Source: Brevibacterium paucivorans
Lineage (GTDB): Bacteria; Actinomycetota; Actinomycetes; Actinomycetales; Brevibacteriaceae
Length of the DNA stretch: 64,000 nt
Reading direction: 5' to 3'
NCBI RefSeq assembly: GCF_016907735.1
Contig: NZ_JAFBCP010000001.1
Span: 2,170,001 to 2,234,000 of the forward strand
The position numbers were made by a program, and so were the translations under genes. Shown piece by piece: positions 26,474 through 35,109 of this stretch (position 1 is its first letter; every line of letters starts with the position of its first letter). The notes beneath the pieces were generated by a model. That model made no database searches, was not told where the DNA came from, and saw only the letters and a list, made by a program, of their open reading frames with translations.

Positions 26474-27246
26474 GCACGATTCTGAACACGGGATACATGT
26501 GGATTGACCTCAAGCGCAATCTACGACAGTACGTGGGGCTTTTCTTCGCAGTCTTCTTGCCGGTTTTTATGTTTGTCATTTTCGGAACTATGGCTGACGT
26601 CTCGAACAATGAACTTGGTAGCGGTCGGGGGAATGTCACTGCGAGCATTATGGTGAATATGGGCGCCTACGCCGCGATTACGGCAACGACAGGACTCGCC
26701 GGGGCCGCGGCGGTCGAACTTCAGCAGGGTTGGGGTCGGCAAATAGGTATTACTCCATTTCCCTCGGCTGGGTTCATTGCAAGCAAAGTTGTCGTTGCAC
26801 TCGCATATTCGGTCCTCGCGGTGGGAGCGGTGTATGTTGCAGGGCTGTTTGTTGGTACGCGTATGGACGCGTGGGTGTGGCTTGCGACGTTCGGTTTGCT
26901 GATTGTAGGCGCAGTGACGTTTGCTCTCTATGGCCTAGCATTCGGACTGCTGTTCCGCAGTGAAGCAGCAGTGAGCGCTGCCAGCGGGCTCGTTGTTGTC
27001 ATGATGTTTTTGGGTAACGGGTTTATGCCTTTGTCAGGAATCTTGCTCAAACTGTCGGTGTTTGTCCCTGTGTGGGGCATCACACGGTTGGCGGCGTACC
27101 CACTTGCTCAAGGAGAAGGCTTCGACGGAGAAACAGGTGTGGTTCAGTACGAACTGTGGCAGATCCTTCTCAATGTGGTGGCGTGGTCGATTGTTTTCGC
27201 GGTACTTTGTGTCTTAGGCGCTCGTCGCGGAACGGGGCGCAAATAG
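26470..27246 (+). CDS. ABC-2 type transporter permease
   Basis: 258 residues, six helices, typical ABC-2 membrane protein: an N-terminal IDLKRNLRQYVGLFFAVFLP helix, then GWGRQIGITPFPSAGFIASK in the coupling region. Works with the ATPase before it; substrate unknown. The sensor kinase gene starts 10 bp later. Confidence 0.85.
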   Translation: MSTILNTGYMWIDLKRNLRQYVGLFFAVFLPVFMFVIFGTMADVSNNELGSGRGNVTASIMVNMGAYAAITATTGLAGAAAVELQQGWGRQIGITPFPSAGFIASKVVVALAYSVLAVGAVYVAGLFVGTRMDAWVWLATFGLLIVGAVTFALYGLAFGLLFRSEAAVSAASGLVVVMMFLGNGFMPLSGILLKLSVFVPVWGITRLAAYPLAQGEGFDGETGVVQYELWQILLNVVAWSIVFAVLCVLGARRGTGRK

Positions 27247-27256
27247 GAAGTAGGGC

Positions 27257-28315
27257 ATGAACGCGCGGAGTATGTACGGGTTGATATGGCTCGTTTTTCT
27301 GGTCATCCCGTTGGTGCTCGTGTGGACGTTGCACCCGGTAGCACTCGGGTGGAAGATCCTGGGGAGCTGCGGAACGGTTCTCTTCGGTGTGGTCTACTGC
27401 TGGATTGCGGTGAGTGGGCAGAAGCCATTTAACAGGGACGAACCGCTGCAGGTAAGACACGTGGTTGCCGCGGCGGGTCTTCTGCTCATTCCGGTGTGTT
27501 TGACGATTCCCTCCTTGGGTGTGGCGGTGACGTCCTTTGCTCCGTATTTTGCGTCTCTGGGTGTCTTTGGACTGCCAGCGGTAGCGGATCTGTACTGGTC
27601 AGGATTCGTCCTCCTGCTTACGGTTTTGGTACCGCTGATTTTCAGCCCGCACAGTTTTTTCGTGTCCGTAACAGCGCCATTTCTCGGAACTTTGTGTTTG
27701 ACGTTGGTGAGGTTTGTCGAAGCTCGCGAAGATGCTGAGCACAGGATGAAAAACGAGCTCGACCTTGTTAAGGAGCGTGAAGCTATTTCACGCGACGTCC
27801 ACGACATGCTGGGGCACACGCTCACAGTCGTGTCCCTGAAAACTCAACTTGCGCTCACAACTGTGCACACCGACCCAGAACGGTGCGAATCTGAACTGAC
27901 TGAACTCATGACTCTGAACAAGCGAGCGCTTGAGGATGTGCGAACAACCGTAGGACGCCTCCGGACACCGGATCTTGCAACCCAAGTGGATGAAGCAGAA
28001 AACGCCATGCGTGCCGCCGGTATTCACGTTACTCGCCACGGAGACTGGGCGGCGTGGGCTCCGGAACGCCGAGCGGTCGTGGCATGGGCCGTACGCGAAG
28101 CCAGTACCAACGTCATCCGTCACGCCGGCGCGACATCATGCACACTCGCATTTGATGACAACGGGGTCACCGTGACGGACAACGGAAACGGCCTAGAAGG
28201 AAGCCGTGAAGGCCACGGCCTTACCGGGCTACGTCGCCGAGTAGAAGAAGCAGGCGGCACCGTGACGTTGAGCGACACGGGAGACGGAACCGAGCTACGT
28301 GTGGAGTTTGCATGA
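27257..28315 (+). CDS. Sensor histidine kinase, HisKA_3 (DesK/LiaS-like)
   Basis: 352 residues: about five membrane helices in residues 8-155 with almost no extracellular domain. A dimerisation motif AISRDVHDMLGHTL follows with phospho-acceptor His182, then an ATPase domain (ASTNVIRHAGA; VTDNGNGLEG; GLTGLRRRVEEAGG). The sensing part is intramembrane, which suggests it responds to membrane state or to the partner transporter. It overlaps the response regulator gene by 4 bp. Confidence 0.9.
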   Translation: MNARSMYGLIWLVFLVIPLVLVWTLHPVALGWKILGSCGTVLFGVVYCWIAVSGQKPFNRDEPLQVRHVVAAAGLLLIPVCLTIPSLGVAVTSFAPYFASLGVFGLPAVADLYWSGFVLLLTVLVPLIFSPHSFFVSVTAPFLGTLCLTLVRFVEAREDAEHRMKNELDLVKEREAISRDVHDMLGHTLTVVSLKTQLALTTVHTDPERCESELTELMTLNKRALEDVRTTVGRLRTPDLATQVDEAENAMRAAGIHVTRHGDWAAWAPERRAVVAWAVREASTNVIRHAGATSCTLAFDDNGVTVTDNGNGLEGSREGHGLTGLRRRVEEAGGTVTLSDTGDGTELRVEFA

Positions 28316-28920
28316 CCATCAACATTGCTATCGCAGACGATCAGGCACTTGTCCGGGGTGCCCTCTCAGCACTCCTCGGACTGGAACCCGATATTACTGT
28401 TGTGGGCGAAGCAGCATCGGGAACCGACGCTGTCGACATGTGCCTCAACAACAATGTCGACGTCGCACTTTTCGACATCGAAATGCCGGGACTCAACGGT
28501 ATCGAGGCGACACGTGAACTACACGACAAGGGGTGCGATACCAAGGTCCTCATTGTCACCACATTTGGTCGTCCCGGATATCTGCAACGGGCACTTGTCG
28601 CTGGTGCCAAAGGTTTTGTCGTGAAAGACGCTCCCGCGGAGGAACTTGCGGAAGCCATCCGAAAAGTTCACCGCGGAGAACAAGCCGTCGACCCGGCGTT
28701 AGCAATCGAGTCGATTTCCTTGGGCCCGTCACCGCTGACAGAACGCGAACGCGAAGTGCTCGCGGTTGCCCACACCGGGGCGAGTGTCCGTACAATCGCA
28801 GACTCACTGTTCCTATCCGAGGGCACAGTCCGCAATCACTTGTCATCAGCCATCAGCAAGCTCGGGGTCGACAACCGCGCAACGGCAGCAATAGAAGCTG
28901 CCAAACGCGGATGGTTGTAA
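28312..28920 (+). CDS. NarL/LuxR-type response regulator
   Basis: 202 residues. Receiver domain with acidic pair Asp9-Asp10 and phospho-acceptor Asp55 (ALFDIEMPGLNG), then Thr/Lys residues VTTFGRPGYL and VKDAP. The C-terminal HTH reads LTEREREVLAVAHTGASVRTIAD then EGTVRNHLSSAISKLGVDNR. Partner of the kinase before it. It probably controls the ABC-2 genes through the palindrome at 25468. Confidence 0.92.
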   Translation: MTINIAIADDQALVRGALSALLGLEPDITVVGEAASGTDAVDMCLNNNVDVALFDIEMPGLNGIEATRELHDKGCDTKVLIVTTFGRPGYLQRALVAGAKGFVVKDAPAEELAEAIRKVHRGEQAVDPALAIESISLGPSPLTEREREVLAVAHTGASVRTIADSLFLSEGTVRNHLSSAISKLGVDNRATAAIEAAKRGWL

Positions 28921-28927
28921 CTCTAGC

Positions 28928-28956
28928 TTCACCCAATTTGACTACCACGAGACAAT
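28928..28956 (+). promoter_or_regulatory. Candidate promoter for dusB-dgt-dnaG with leaderless start
   Basis: TTCACC (28928-28933) and GACAAT (28951-28956) are separated by 17 bp, with 6 nt between the -10 and the GTG of dusB. No good ribosome site precedes the GTG, which fits a leaderless mRNA, common in actinobacteria. Confidence 0.35.
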
Positions 28957-28962
28957 AGAAGG

Positions 28963-30138
28963 GTGACTGTTGTAATCGAACGACCCAATGTGCCTGCCAC
29001 TCCGCCGGCGCTCTCAATCGGTCCCATTGAATTGGACTCCCCGGTTGTGTTGGCACCCATGGCTGGGATCACCAACACGGCCTTCCGCCGTCTGTGCCGC
29101 GAATACGGCGCTGGCCTCTACGTCACCGAAATGGTGACCACCCGCGCACTGGTCGAACGCAGCCCCAAAAGCATGCGGATCATCCACCACGAACCCTATG
29201 AAACACCTCGGTCGGTTCAACTCTACGGAGTGGACCCGGTGACCGTAGGGCAGGCGGTACAGATGCTGGTCGAAGAAGACCGGGCCGACCACATCGACCT
29301 CAACTTCGGTTGCCCAGTGCCCAAAGTGACTCGAAAAGGCGGGGGATCGGCACTTCCATGGAAGATCGATCTTTTCACGGCAATCGTTACCACCGCAGTC
29401 CGCGAAGCCGGCGACATTCCCGTGACCGTGAAAATGCGCAAGGGTATCGACGCGGACCACTTGACGTACCTCGACGCCGGACAGATCGCAGCCCGTGCCG
29501 GAGTCGCAGCCATGACGCTACACGGTCGCACGACCGCCGACCTCTATTCCGGAACCGCCGACTGGGACGCAATCGCCAGGCTCAAAGACACGATCGGTGA
29601 CGCCGTGCCAGTGCTGGGCAACGGCGATATTTTCAGCGCCGAGGATGCCCAAGCCATGATGGCGAAAACTGGTTGCGACGGAGTCGTGATTGGCCGAGGT
29701 TGTCAGGGCCGACCGTGGCTGTTTGGTGATCTGCAGGCGGCTTTGAACGGATCCGATGAACGCATTCGCCCCAACCTAGGTGAAGTCGCCCAAACCGTGT
29801 ACACCCACGGTGTGTACCTGGCCGAATACTATGACGACGAGTTCTATGGCGTGCGTGACCTGCGCAAACACATCGCATGGTACTTCAAGGGCTACCCCGT
29901 GGGCGGAGACCTCCGCAAGCGCCTGGCACATGTGTCCTCGCTGGAAGAACTGCGCGCACTGTTAGACGAACTCGACCACACCGCACCGTACCCCGGTGAG
30001 GCGGCAGAAGGGTCCCGAGGTCGCACCACCCGGGCGAAGCGTCCGCACCTTCCCGACGGGTGGCTGTCATCGCGTACCTTCAGCGAAGATCTGCGCGAAG
30101 AGTTGTCCCTTGCTGAACTCGACGTGTCAGGCGGATAA
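28963..30138 (+). CDS. dusB: tRNA-dihydrouridine synthase, DusB type
   Basis: 391 residues. FMN enzyme that reduces uridines in the tRNA D-loop. Visible: LAPMAGITNTAFRRLCREYG at the N-terminus, the catalytic Cys in LNFGCPVPKVTRKGGGSAL, HGRT and SGTADWDAI, GNGDIFSAEDA, GVVIGRGCQGRPW. The C-terminal helical domain (DLRKHIAWYFKGYPVGGDLR) binds tRNA. First gene of the dusB-dgt-dnaG run; dgt starts immediately after its stop. Confidence 0.94.
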   Translation: MTVVIERPNVPATPPALSIGPIELDSPVVLAPMAGITNTAFRRLCREYGAGLYVTEMVTTRALVERSPKSMRIIHHEPYETPRSVQLYGVDPVTVGQAVQMLVEEDRADHIDLNFGCPVPKVTRKGGGSALPWKIDLFTAIVTTAVREAGDIPVTVKMRKGIDADHLTYLDAGQIAARAGVAAMTLHGRTTADLYSGTADWDAIARLKDTIGDAVPVLGNGDIFSAEDAQAMMAKTGCDGVVIGRGCQGRPWLFGDLQAALNGSDERIRPNLGEVAQTVYTHGVYLAEYYDDEFYGVRDLRKHIAWYFKGYPVGGDLRKRLAHVSSLEELRALLDELDHTAPYPGEAAEGSRGRTTRAKRPHLPDGWLSSRTFSEDLREELSLAELDVSGG

Positions 30139-31419
30139 GTGTTGGTAAGTCAGACAGGCGAATACAGCGACACCGACCGCGAACGGTGGGTCGAAGAAGC
30201 CGCAAAGAACCCGCGCCGTTCAGCGTTTCAACGCGACCGAGGTCGTGTCCTGCACTCCTCGGGACTGCGCCGTCTCGCGGCAAAAACCCAGGTCGTCTCA
30301 CCCGGAACGGACGACTTCGTTCGCAACCGCCTCACCCACTCACTCGAAGTGGCCCAGGTGGGGCGTGAACTCGGTCGGTACCTAGGCGCGGACCCAGACA
30401 TTGTCGAAACAGCGTGCCTGAGCCACGACCTCGGGCACCCTCCCTTTGGGCACAACGGCGAAACCGTCCTCGACGAAGTGACTAAAGACATTGGCGGGTT
30501 TGAAGGGAACGCGCAGACACTGAGAGTCTTAAGCCGTTTGGAACCCAAAGTCTTGCTGGAAGACGGCCGGTCTGCTGGCCTCAACCTCACGCGCGCAACC
30601 CTGGACGCGTGCATCAAATACCCGTGGAGCCGAGACGAAGCTCCTGCGCCCAAGAACGCGTCGGGGTCGATCCGGAAGTTCGGCGTATATGACGACGACC
30701 GCGACGTCTACGACTTCGTGCGCGACGGCCGTGACAGCGGAACCAGGTGTATCGAAGCCCAGATCATGGACGTGTCCGACGACATCTCCTACTGCGTTCA
30801 CGACGTCGAAGACGCAGTGAACTCCGGCCACTTGAACCTGTTCGCGTACACGCACGACGAAGCGCTCGCGGGTCTGATCGACGTGACCCGATCGTGGTAC
30901 ATGCCAGGGGCACGCGATGACGACATCGTGGCGGCGTTCGACCGTCTGCAAGCCGCCAAATACTGGCCCAAGGAACCCTACGACGGGTCCCGTCGGGCAC
31001 AGGCCGCGCTTAAACACATGACGAGCCAACTCATCGGACGGTTCACCTCAGCCACCGAAGCTGCAACGCGCGAAGAATACGGGTGGGAACCCCTCACCCG
31101 GTACGCGGGTAACGTGGTTGTACCGGCGACCACGCGCCACGAAATCGCGGTTCTCAAGGGACTCGCCACGGTCACGGTCATGGTGGCCGAAGACCGCGTG
31201 CGCCTCCAACGCATCCAAGCCGGGGTGCTACGCGATCTGTGCGACTACTACATGACCCATCCGGAGTCCATGGACACCATGTTCTGGTGCGACTACCGAG
31301 ACGCCGAAGACAACAGTGCACAAGTGCGCATCGTCGTCGACCAGGTGGCTTCGCTCACCGACCACTCAGCCTGGGCGGAATACCACAAGATGCAAGCGAA
31401 CACCGCGACCCTGTTGTAG
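30139..31419 (+). CDS. dgt: Deoxyguanosinetriphosphate triphosphohydrolase-like protein (HD domain)
   Basis: 426 residues. HD-superfamily metal site: His in NRLTHSLEVAQ, the HD pair in CLSHDLGHPPFGHNGE, and a later Asp in DVSDDISYCVHDVEDA. These enzymes hydrolyse dNTPs to nucleoside and triphosphate and act in nucleotide-pool control. The GTG directly follows the dusB stop with no gap, and dnaG starts 14 bp downstream. Confidence 0.92.
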   Translation: MLVSQTGEYSDTDRERWVEEAAKNPRRSAFQRDRGRVLHSSGLRRLAAKTQVVSPGTDDFVRNRLTHSLEVAQVGRELGRYLGADPDIVETACLSHDLGHPPFGHNGETVLDEVTKDIGGFEGNAQTLRVLSRLEPKVLLEDGRSAGLNLTRATLDACIKYPWSRDEAPAPKNASGSIRKFGVYDDDRDVYDFVRDGRDSGTRCIEAQIMDVSDDISYCVHDVEDAVNSGHLNLFAYTHDEALAGLIDVTRSWYMPGARDDDIVAAFDRLQAAKYWPKEPYDGSRRAQAALKHMTSQLIGRFTSATEAATREEYGWEPLTRYAGNVVVPATTRHEIAVLKGLATVTVMVAEDRVRLQRIQAGVLRDLCDYYMTHPESMDTMFWCDYRDAEDNSAQVRIVVDQVASLTDHSAWAEYHKMQANTATLL

Positions 31420-31433
31420 GCAGCGTAGGCACC

Positions 31434-33311
31434 ATGGCGGGACTCATTGGCAGGGAGGACATCGACGAGGTTCGGTCGCGCTCGCGGATCGACGAAATCG
31501 TAGGCGAATACGTGTCGCTCAAGAGCGCGGGAGTCGACTCGATGAAGGGCCTGTGCCCCTTCCACGACGAACGCACCCCCAGTTTCCACGTTCGGCCGTC
31601 TATGGGGCGCTATCACTGTTTTGGGTGCGGGGAATCCGGCGACGTTTTCGAGTTCCTCATGAAAATGGACGGCGTCACCTTCGTCGAAGCCGTTCAACGC
31701 CTGGCCGAACGCGCCGGCGTCCAACTGTCCTATACCGGCGCACCCAGCGGCGACTCGGGCTCCGTACGTCAAAACATTCTGGAAATGCACCAGGTGGCAG
31801 CCGACTTCTACCGTGAACAGTTCGCGTCACCTGCCGCGTCGGTTGCGCGGGAATATATGGCGGGCCGAGGTTTCGAACAGCAGACGCTGGACACCTTTGG
31901 TGTGGGTTTCTCCCCACAGGGCTGGGATGGTTTGCTGTCGCACTTACGCGGGCGCGGTTTCCGAGTTGAGGACATCGAAAAAGGTGGCCTCGCCATTGCG
32001 GGCAGGCGCGGTCACTATGACCGTTTCCGAGGTCGTCTCATGTGGCCCATCAGGGATGTCACCGGGCGTGTGATTGGGTTCGGGGCTCGCAAACTGTTTG
32101 ACGACGACCAGGGCCCCAAATACCTCAACACCCCAGAAACTCCCGTGTATCACAAGAATAAAGTGCTTTACGGGCTCGACCTTGCGAAACGTCCTATCGC
32201 TAAGACGAAGCGCGCGGTTGTTGTCGAAGGTTATACCGACGTCATGGCCGCCCACATCAGCGGTGTCACGCAAGCCGTAGCCACGTGTGGAACGGCTTTT
32301 GGGGCCGAACACGTGAGCATTCTTCGGCGCATGATGAACGACGACGCGACCGCCGAAGTGATCTTCACCTTCGACGGCGACGAAGCCGGACAGAAAGCCG
32401 CCCTGAAAGCGTTCGGTGACGATCAGCGGTTCTTGGCACAGACCTCGGTCGTGGTCGAACCGGGAGGATTGGACCCCGCCGACCTGTGGCGGGCAAAAGG
32501 CGAAGGCGCTGTGCGTGACCTCATCGAATCCAGGCGGCCGCTTTTCGAGTTCGTCATCGACACGACGGTCGCACAGTTCGACGCCTCAACTGTCGAAGGC
32601 CAAGTGGCAGCGATCAGAGCGGCCGCACCGGTGATCGCAGGAATCAAAGACGTGGCGCTGCGTCCCGGATATGAACGCTACGTGGCCGGCCTCGTAGGAG
32701 TCGACACCGACCAAGTGGTGCGCGCGGTCCGGGGGTACCAACGCCACCAGAGCCAACGCAACCAACCAAACCAGCCTCAGCCCAACCAACCTCAACCACA
32801 GTTTCACCAGCCGCGGCCGGCTCAGCCAAGTGGGCCAGACCCCAGCCAGTCGGCCGGGTACCGGGTGGAACGCGGGGCGCTCATGGTGGCGCTGCAATAT
32901 CCGCAGTACGTCAACGCGAAACTTTTTGACGCGCTCAACGGCAAGGTGTTCGATGACCCTCGCCACCGTGCGATTCACGAAGCGATGAAACGCGCTGGGG
33001 GAGTGCGCCGCGGTGCTGAAGATACCGCAGGGTGGGCCGACGCTGTCCGCGAAGCTACCCCGGACGAACTCGTTCCCCTGGTGAGCGAGCTGACTATGTC
33101 CTCGCTTCCTGCCAGCAACGCCCAGGGTATCGAGCGCTATAGCCGAGGAATCGTCGCCCGCCTGTTCGACAAAGACATGGTGCGGATCAGCGGGCTTCTC
33201 CACGCCCGCCTGCGACGCACGGACCCCAGTGACACCGCAACGACCTCGGAACTCTTACAACAACTCACACTGCTGGAACAGCAACGCGTTCACCTACGGC
33301 AGTTTATGTAG
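31434..33311 (+). CDS. dnaG: DNA primase
   Basis: 625 residues from the ATG of MAGLIGREDIDEVR; earlier in-frame codons lie inside dgt. Zinc domain CPFHDERTPSF...YHCFGCG (about residues 41-67), RNA-polymerase core with FGARKL and the TOPRIM segment VVEGYTDVMAAH, then FTFDGDEAGQKAA. A Gln/Pro/Asn-rich linker (about 430-475) leads to the DnaB-interacting C-terminal domain. Synthesises replication primers. It ends 1 bp from the convergent response-regulator gene. Confidence 0.96.
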   Translation: MAGLIGREDIDEVRSRSRIDEIVGEYVSLKSAGVDSMKGLCPFHDERTPSFHVRPSMGRYHCFGCGESGDVFEFLMKMDGVTFVEAVQRLAERAGVQLSYTGAPSGDSGSVRQNILEMHQVAADFYREQFASPAASVAREYMAGRGFEQQTLDTFGVGFSPQGWDGLLSHLRGRGFRVEDIEKGGLAIAGRRGHYDRFRGRLMWPIRDVTGRVIGFGARKLFDDDQGPKYLNTPETPVYHKNKVLYGLDLAKRPIAKTKRAVVVEGYTDVMAAHISGVTQAVATCGTAFGAEHVSILRRMMNDDATAEVIFTFDGDEAGQKAALKAFGDDQRFLAQTSVVVEPGGLDPADLWRAKGEGAVRDLIESRRPLFEFVIDTTVAQFDASTVEGQVAAIRAAAPVIAGIKDVALRPGYERYVAGLVGVDTDQVVRAVRGYQRHQSQRNQPNQPQPNQPQPQFHQPRPAQPSGPDPSQSAGYRVERGALMVALQYPQYVNAKLFDALNGKVFDDPRHRAIHEAMKRAGGVRRGAEDTAGWADAVREATPDELVPLVSELTMSSLPASNAQGIERYSRGIVARLFDKDMVRISGLLHARLRRTDPSDTATTSELLQQLTLLEQQRVHLRQFM

Positions 33312-33312
33312 G

Positions 33313-33927
33313 TCAGTCGATCAGTTGCTGTTCGCGTGCTTTCGCAACGGCGCTGGTGCGGTTATCGACGCCTAGCTTGTCGAAAATATGCACCAAGTGT
33401 GTCTTCACCGTGGCCTGGGAGATGAACAGCTCTTGGGCAATTTCCTTGTTCGTGTGCCCGGTGGCAACGGCCTCGAGAATTTCGAGCTCACGGGCAGATA
33501 AGGACGTGCGCGGCTGTGTGAGCCTGCGCGTCAGCGCCACCGTCACCTGATCCGACATGACGGGCCTGCCCTCGTTGACTGCTCGGACGGCACGCGCGAG
33601 TTCCTCGGGAGGAGCGTCTTTGAGAAGATACCCTTGCGCACCTGCGTTCATGGCAGCCACAATGAGGTTCTCCGTGTCGAACGTGGTGAGAATCAGCACC
33701 GGAGGGCCACCGATCTTTCCTAACTCAGCAGTGAGCTCCACCCCGTCCATCTGGGGCATTTGAATATCGCTCACAACGACATCGACCTGAGTGGACGCCA
33801 GAACCTCGAGCGCTTCGCGTCCCGTTCCGGCCTGTGCCACCACGTCAATGTCGTCGCCTGTGTTGAGAACTGCGCTCAGGCCCGCGCGCACAACCGGGTG
33901 GTCATCGACTAAGAGAACTCGGATCAT
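33313..33927 (-). CDS. NarL/LuxR-type response regulator of the gap-glpK operon
   Basis: 204 residues. Receiver domain with acidic pair Asp8-Asp9 and phospho-acceptor Asp54 (VVSDIQMPQMDG), then LTTFDTENLI and LLKDAPPEEL. HTH: SARELEILEAVATGHTNKEIAQ then SQATVKTHLVHIFDKLGVDNR. Last gene of a tightly packed operon; its ATG overlaps the kinase stop by 4 bp. Confidence 0.92.
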   Translation of the reverse strand: MIRVLLVDDHPVVRAGLSAVLNTGDDIDVVAQAGTGREALEVLASTQVDVVVSDIQMPQMDGVELTAELGKIGGPPVLILTTFDTENLIVAAMNAGAQGYLLKDAPPEELARAVRAVNEGRPVMSDQVTVALTRRLTQPRTSLSARELEILEAVATGHTNKEIAQELFISQATVKTHLVHIFDKLGVDNRTSAVAKAREQQLID

Positions 33928-35108
33928 GTTTTCTCCACGGGAATCACAATGTGAACCGAACAGCCTTCGCCCACGGCAGTTTCGACACTGAGCTGTCCAC
34001 GTACGCCAGCCACGCGTTCCTTCAGGGCGCGCAAGCCGTAACCGTAGGCTCCTGCAAAACCAACTCCATTATCGACGACGTCCAAGCTCACATGCGTATC
34101 CCAATACGCCAATGTCACTTTTGCACGTGTACACAGTGAATGGAATGTCACATTGGACAGCAGGCTTTGCGTGGCCCGGACCAAGGTCTGTTCGACCTCT
34201 GGTGACAGTGGGTACGCGTCCCCGGTCACTTCGAACTGGCACTGGATTGTGGCACCCACCGCGGTACTGGCCCGCTCAACCGCCCGGCATTCGGCGCTCA
34301 AGGTGGGATGCAAGTCCGAGGTGCCAAGAGGGGACCCGTGTAAGAATTCGCGGGCCTGTTGCAGGTTGCTCTGGGCGGTATCTTCAATCAGATTGAGCGT
34401 CTCACGGCCAGCTGGGTCCACGTGCTGTTCAAGGGAACGGCTCAACAAGAGAATCGATGTGAAGCCTTGCGACAGAGTATCGTGTACGTCTGCTGCGAGT
34501 TTTTCACGTTCAGCGAGACGACCGGCCCGGTGTTGGCTCAGGGAAATCTGCGTCTGAGCGCGTTGCAGTTCTTGGTACGCGTTACCCATGGATTCGGCTT
34601 CCTTGCGCAACTCTTGGTACAGAACACTCACAACGGTTGCGACGCACGCCCCGATCGTGGGGCCCAGCAGGAATCCCGCGTTGAACTCTCCGTGGCGATA
34701 CGAACTGGCAAGAATTGTGAACACCATGACTAGGATGACCGGTCCGGCAATATACGGGCGGTACGCGTGGAGAACAATAAAGAACAGCGGGAAGCTCACC
34801 CACGCGAAACTCATGGACGACAGCATGAGCCCAGCCCACAGAATTAAGATCGCTGCCAACCACCACGACTTCAGGGGTACCGGGTTGAAGCGCTCTGGGT
34901 GTTTGGAGTACTGCATTTCTGCGACCGTACCCACCAGGTACAGTCCCGCCAGCATGAAGGCTAAGATCAGGATCATCACGAGCACGGCCGGGTGCTGATC
35001 AAACGTGACGATAAAGCGCACGATTCCCACACCCAGCATGACGGCAAACGCGACATGCAAAGTCACCCGCATGGCACGCAAAATCTGTGGCAATTGACTG
35101 TGCGACAT
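33924..35108 (-). CDS. Sensor histidine kinase, HisKA_3 (MacS-like)
   Basis: 394 residues: about five to six helices in residues 15-165 and a short coiled coil (about 165-200). The dimerisation motif EREKLAADVHDTLSQGF has acceptor His209. The ATPase domain ends in VVDNGVGFAGAYGYGLRALKERV. No large sensor domain, so the signal is probably read within the membrane. The ATG is 1 bp after the glpK stop (TAGTATG), meaning its translation depends on glycerol kinase translation. Confidence 0.9.
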   Translation of the reverse strand: MSHSQLPQILRAMRVTLHVAFAVMLGVGIVRFIVTFDQHPAVLVMILILAFMLAGLYLVGTVAEMQYSKHPERFNPVPLKSWWLAAILILWAGLMLSSMSFAWVSFPLFFIVLHAYRPYIAGPVILVMVFTILASSYRHGEFNAGFLLGPTIGACVATVVSVLYQELRKEAESMGNAYQELQRAQTQISLSQHRAGRLAEREKLAADVHDTLSQGFTSILLLSRSLEQHVDPAGRETLNLIEDTAQSNLQQAREFLHGSPLGTSDLHPTLSAECRAVERASTAVGATIQCQFEVTGDAYPLSPEVEQTLVRATQSLLSNVTFHSLCTRAKVTLAYWDTHVSLDVVDNGVGFAGAYGYGLRALKERVAGVRGQLSVETAVGEGCSVHIVIPVEKT

Positions 35109-35109
35109 A

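Noticed and set aside
32740..32860. Repeat array in the Gln/Pro-rich part of dnaG
   Set aside because: It is a low-complexity protein linker with irregular units, not a CRISPR or DNA repeat array.
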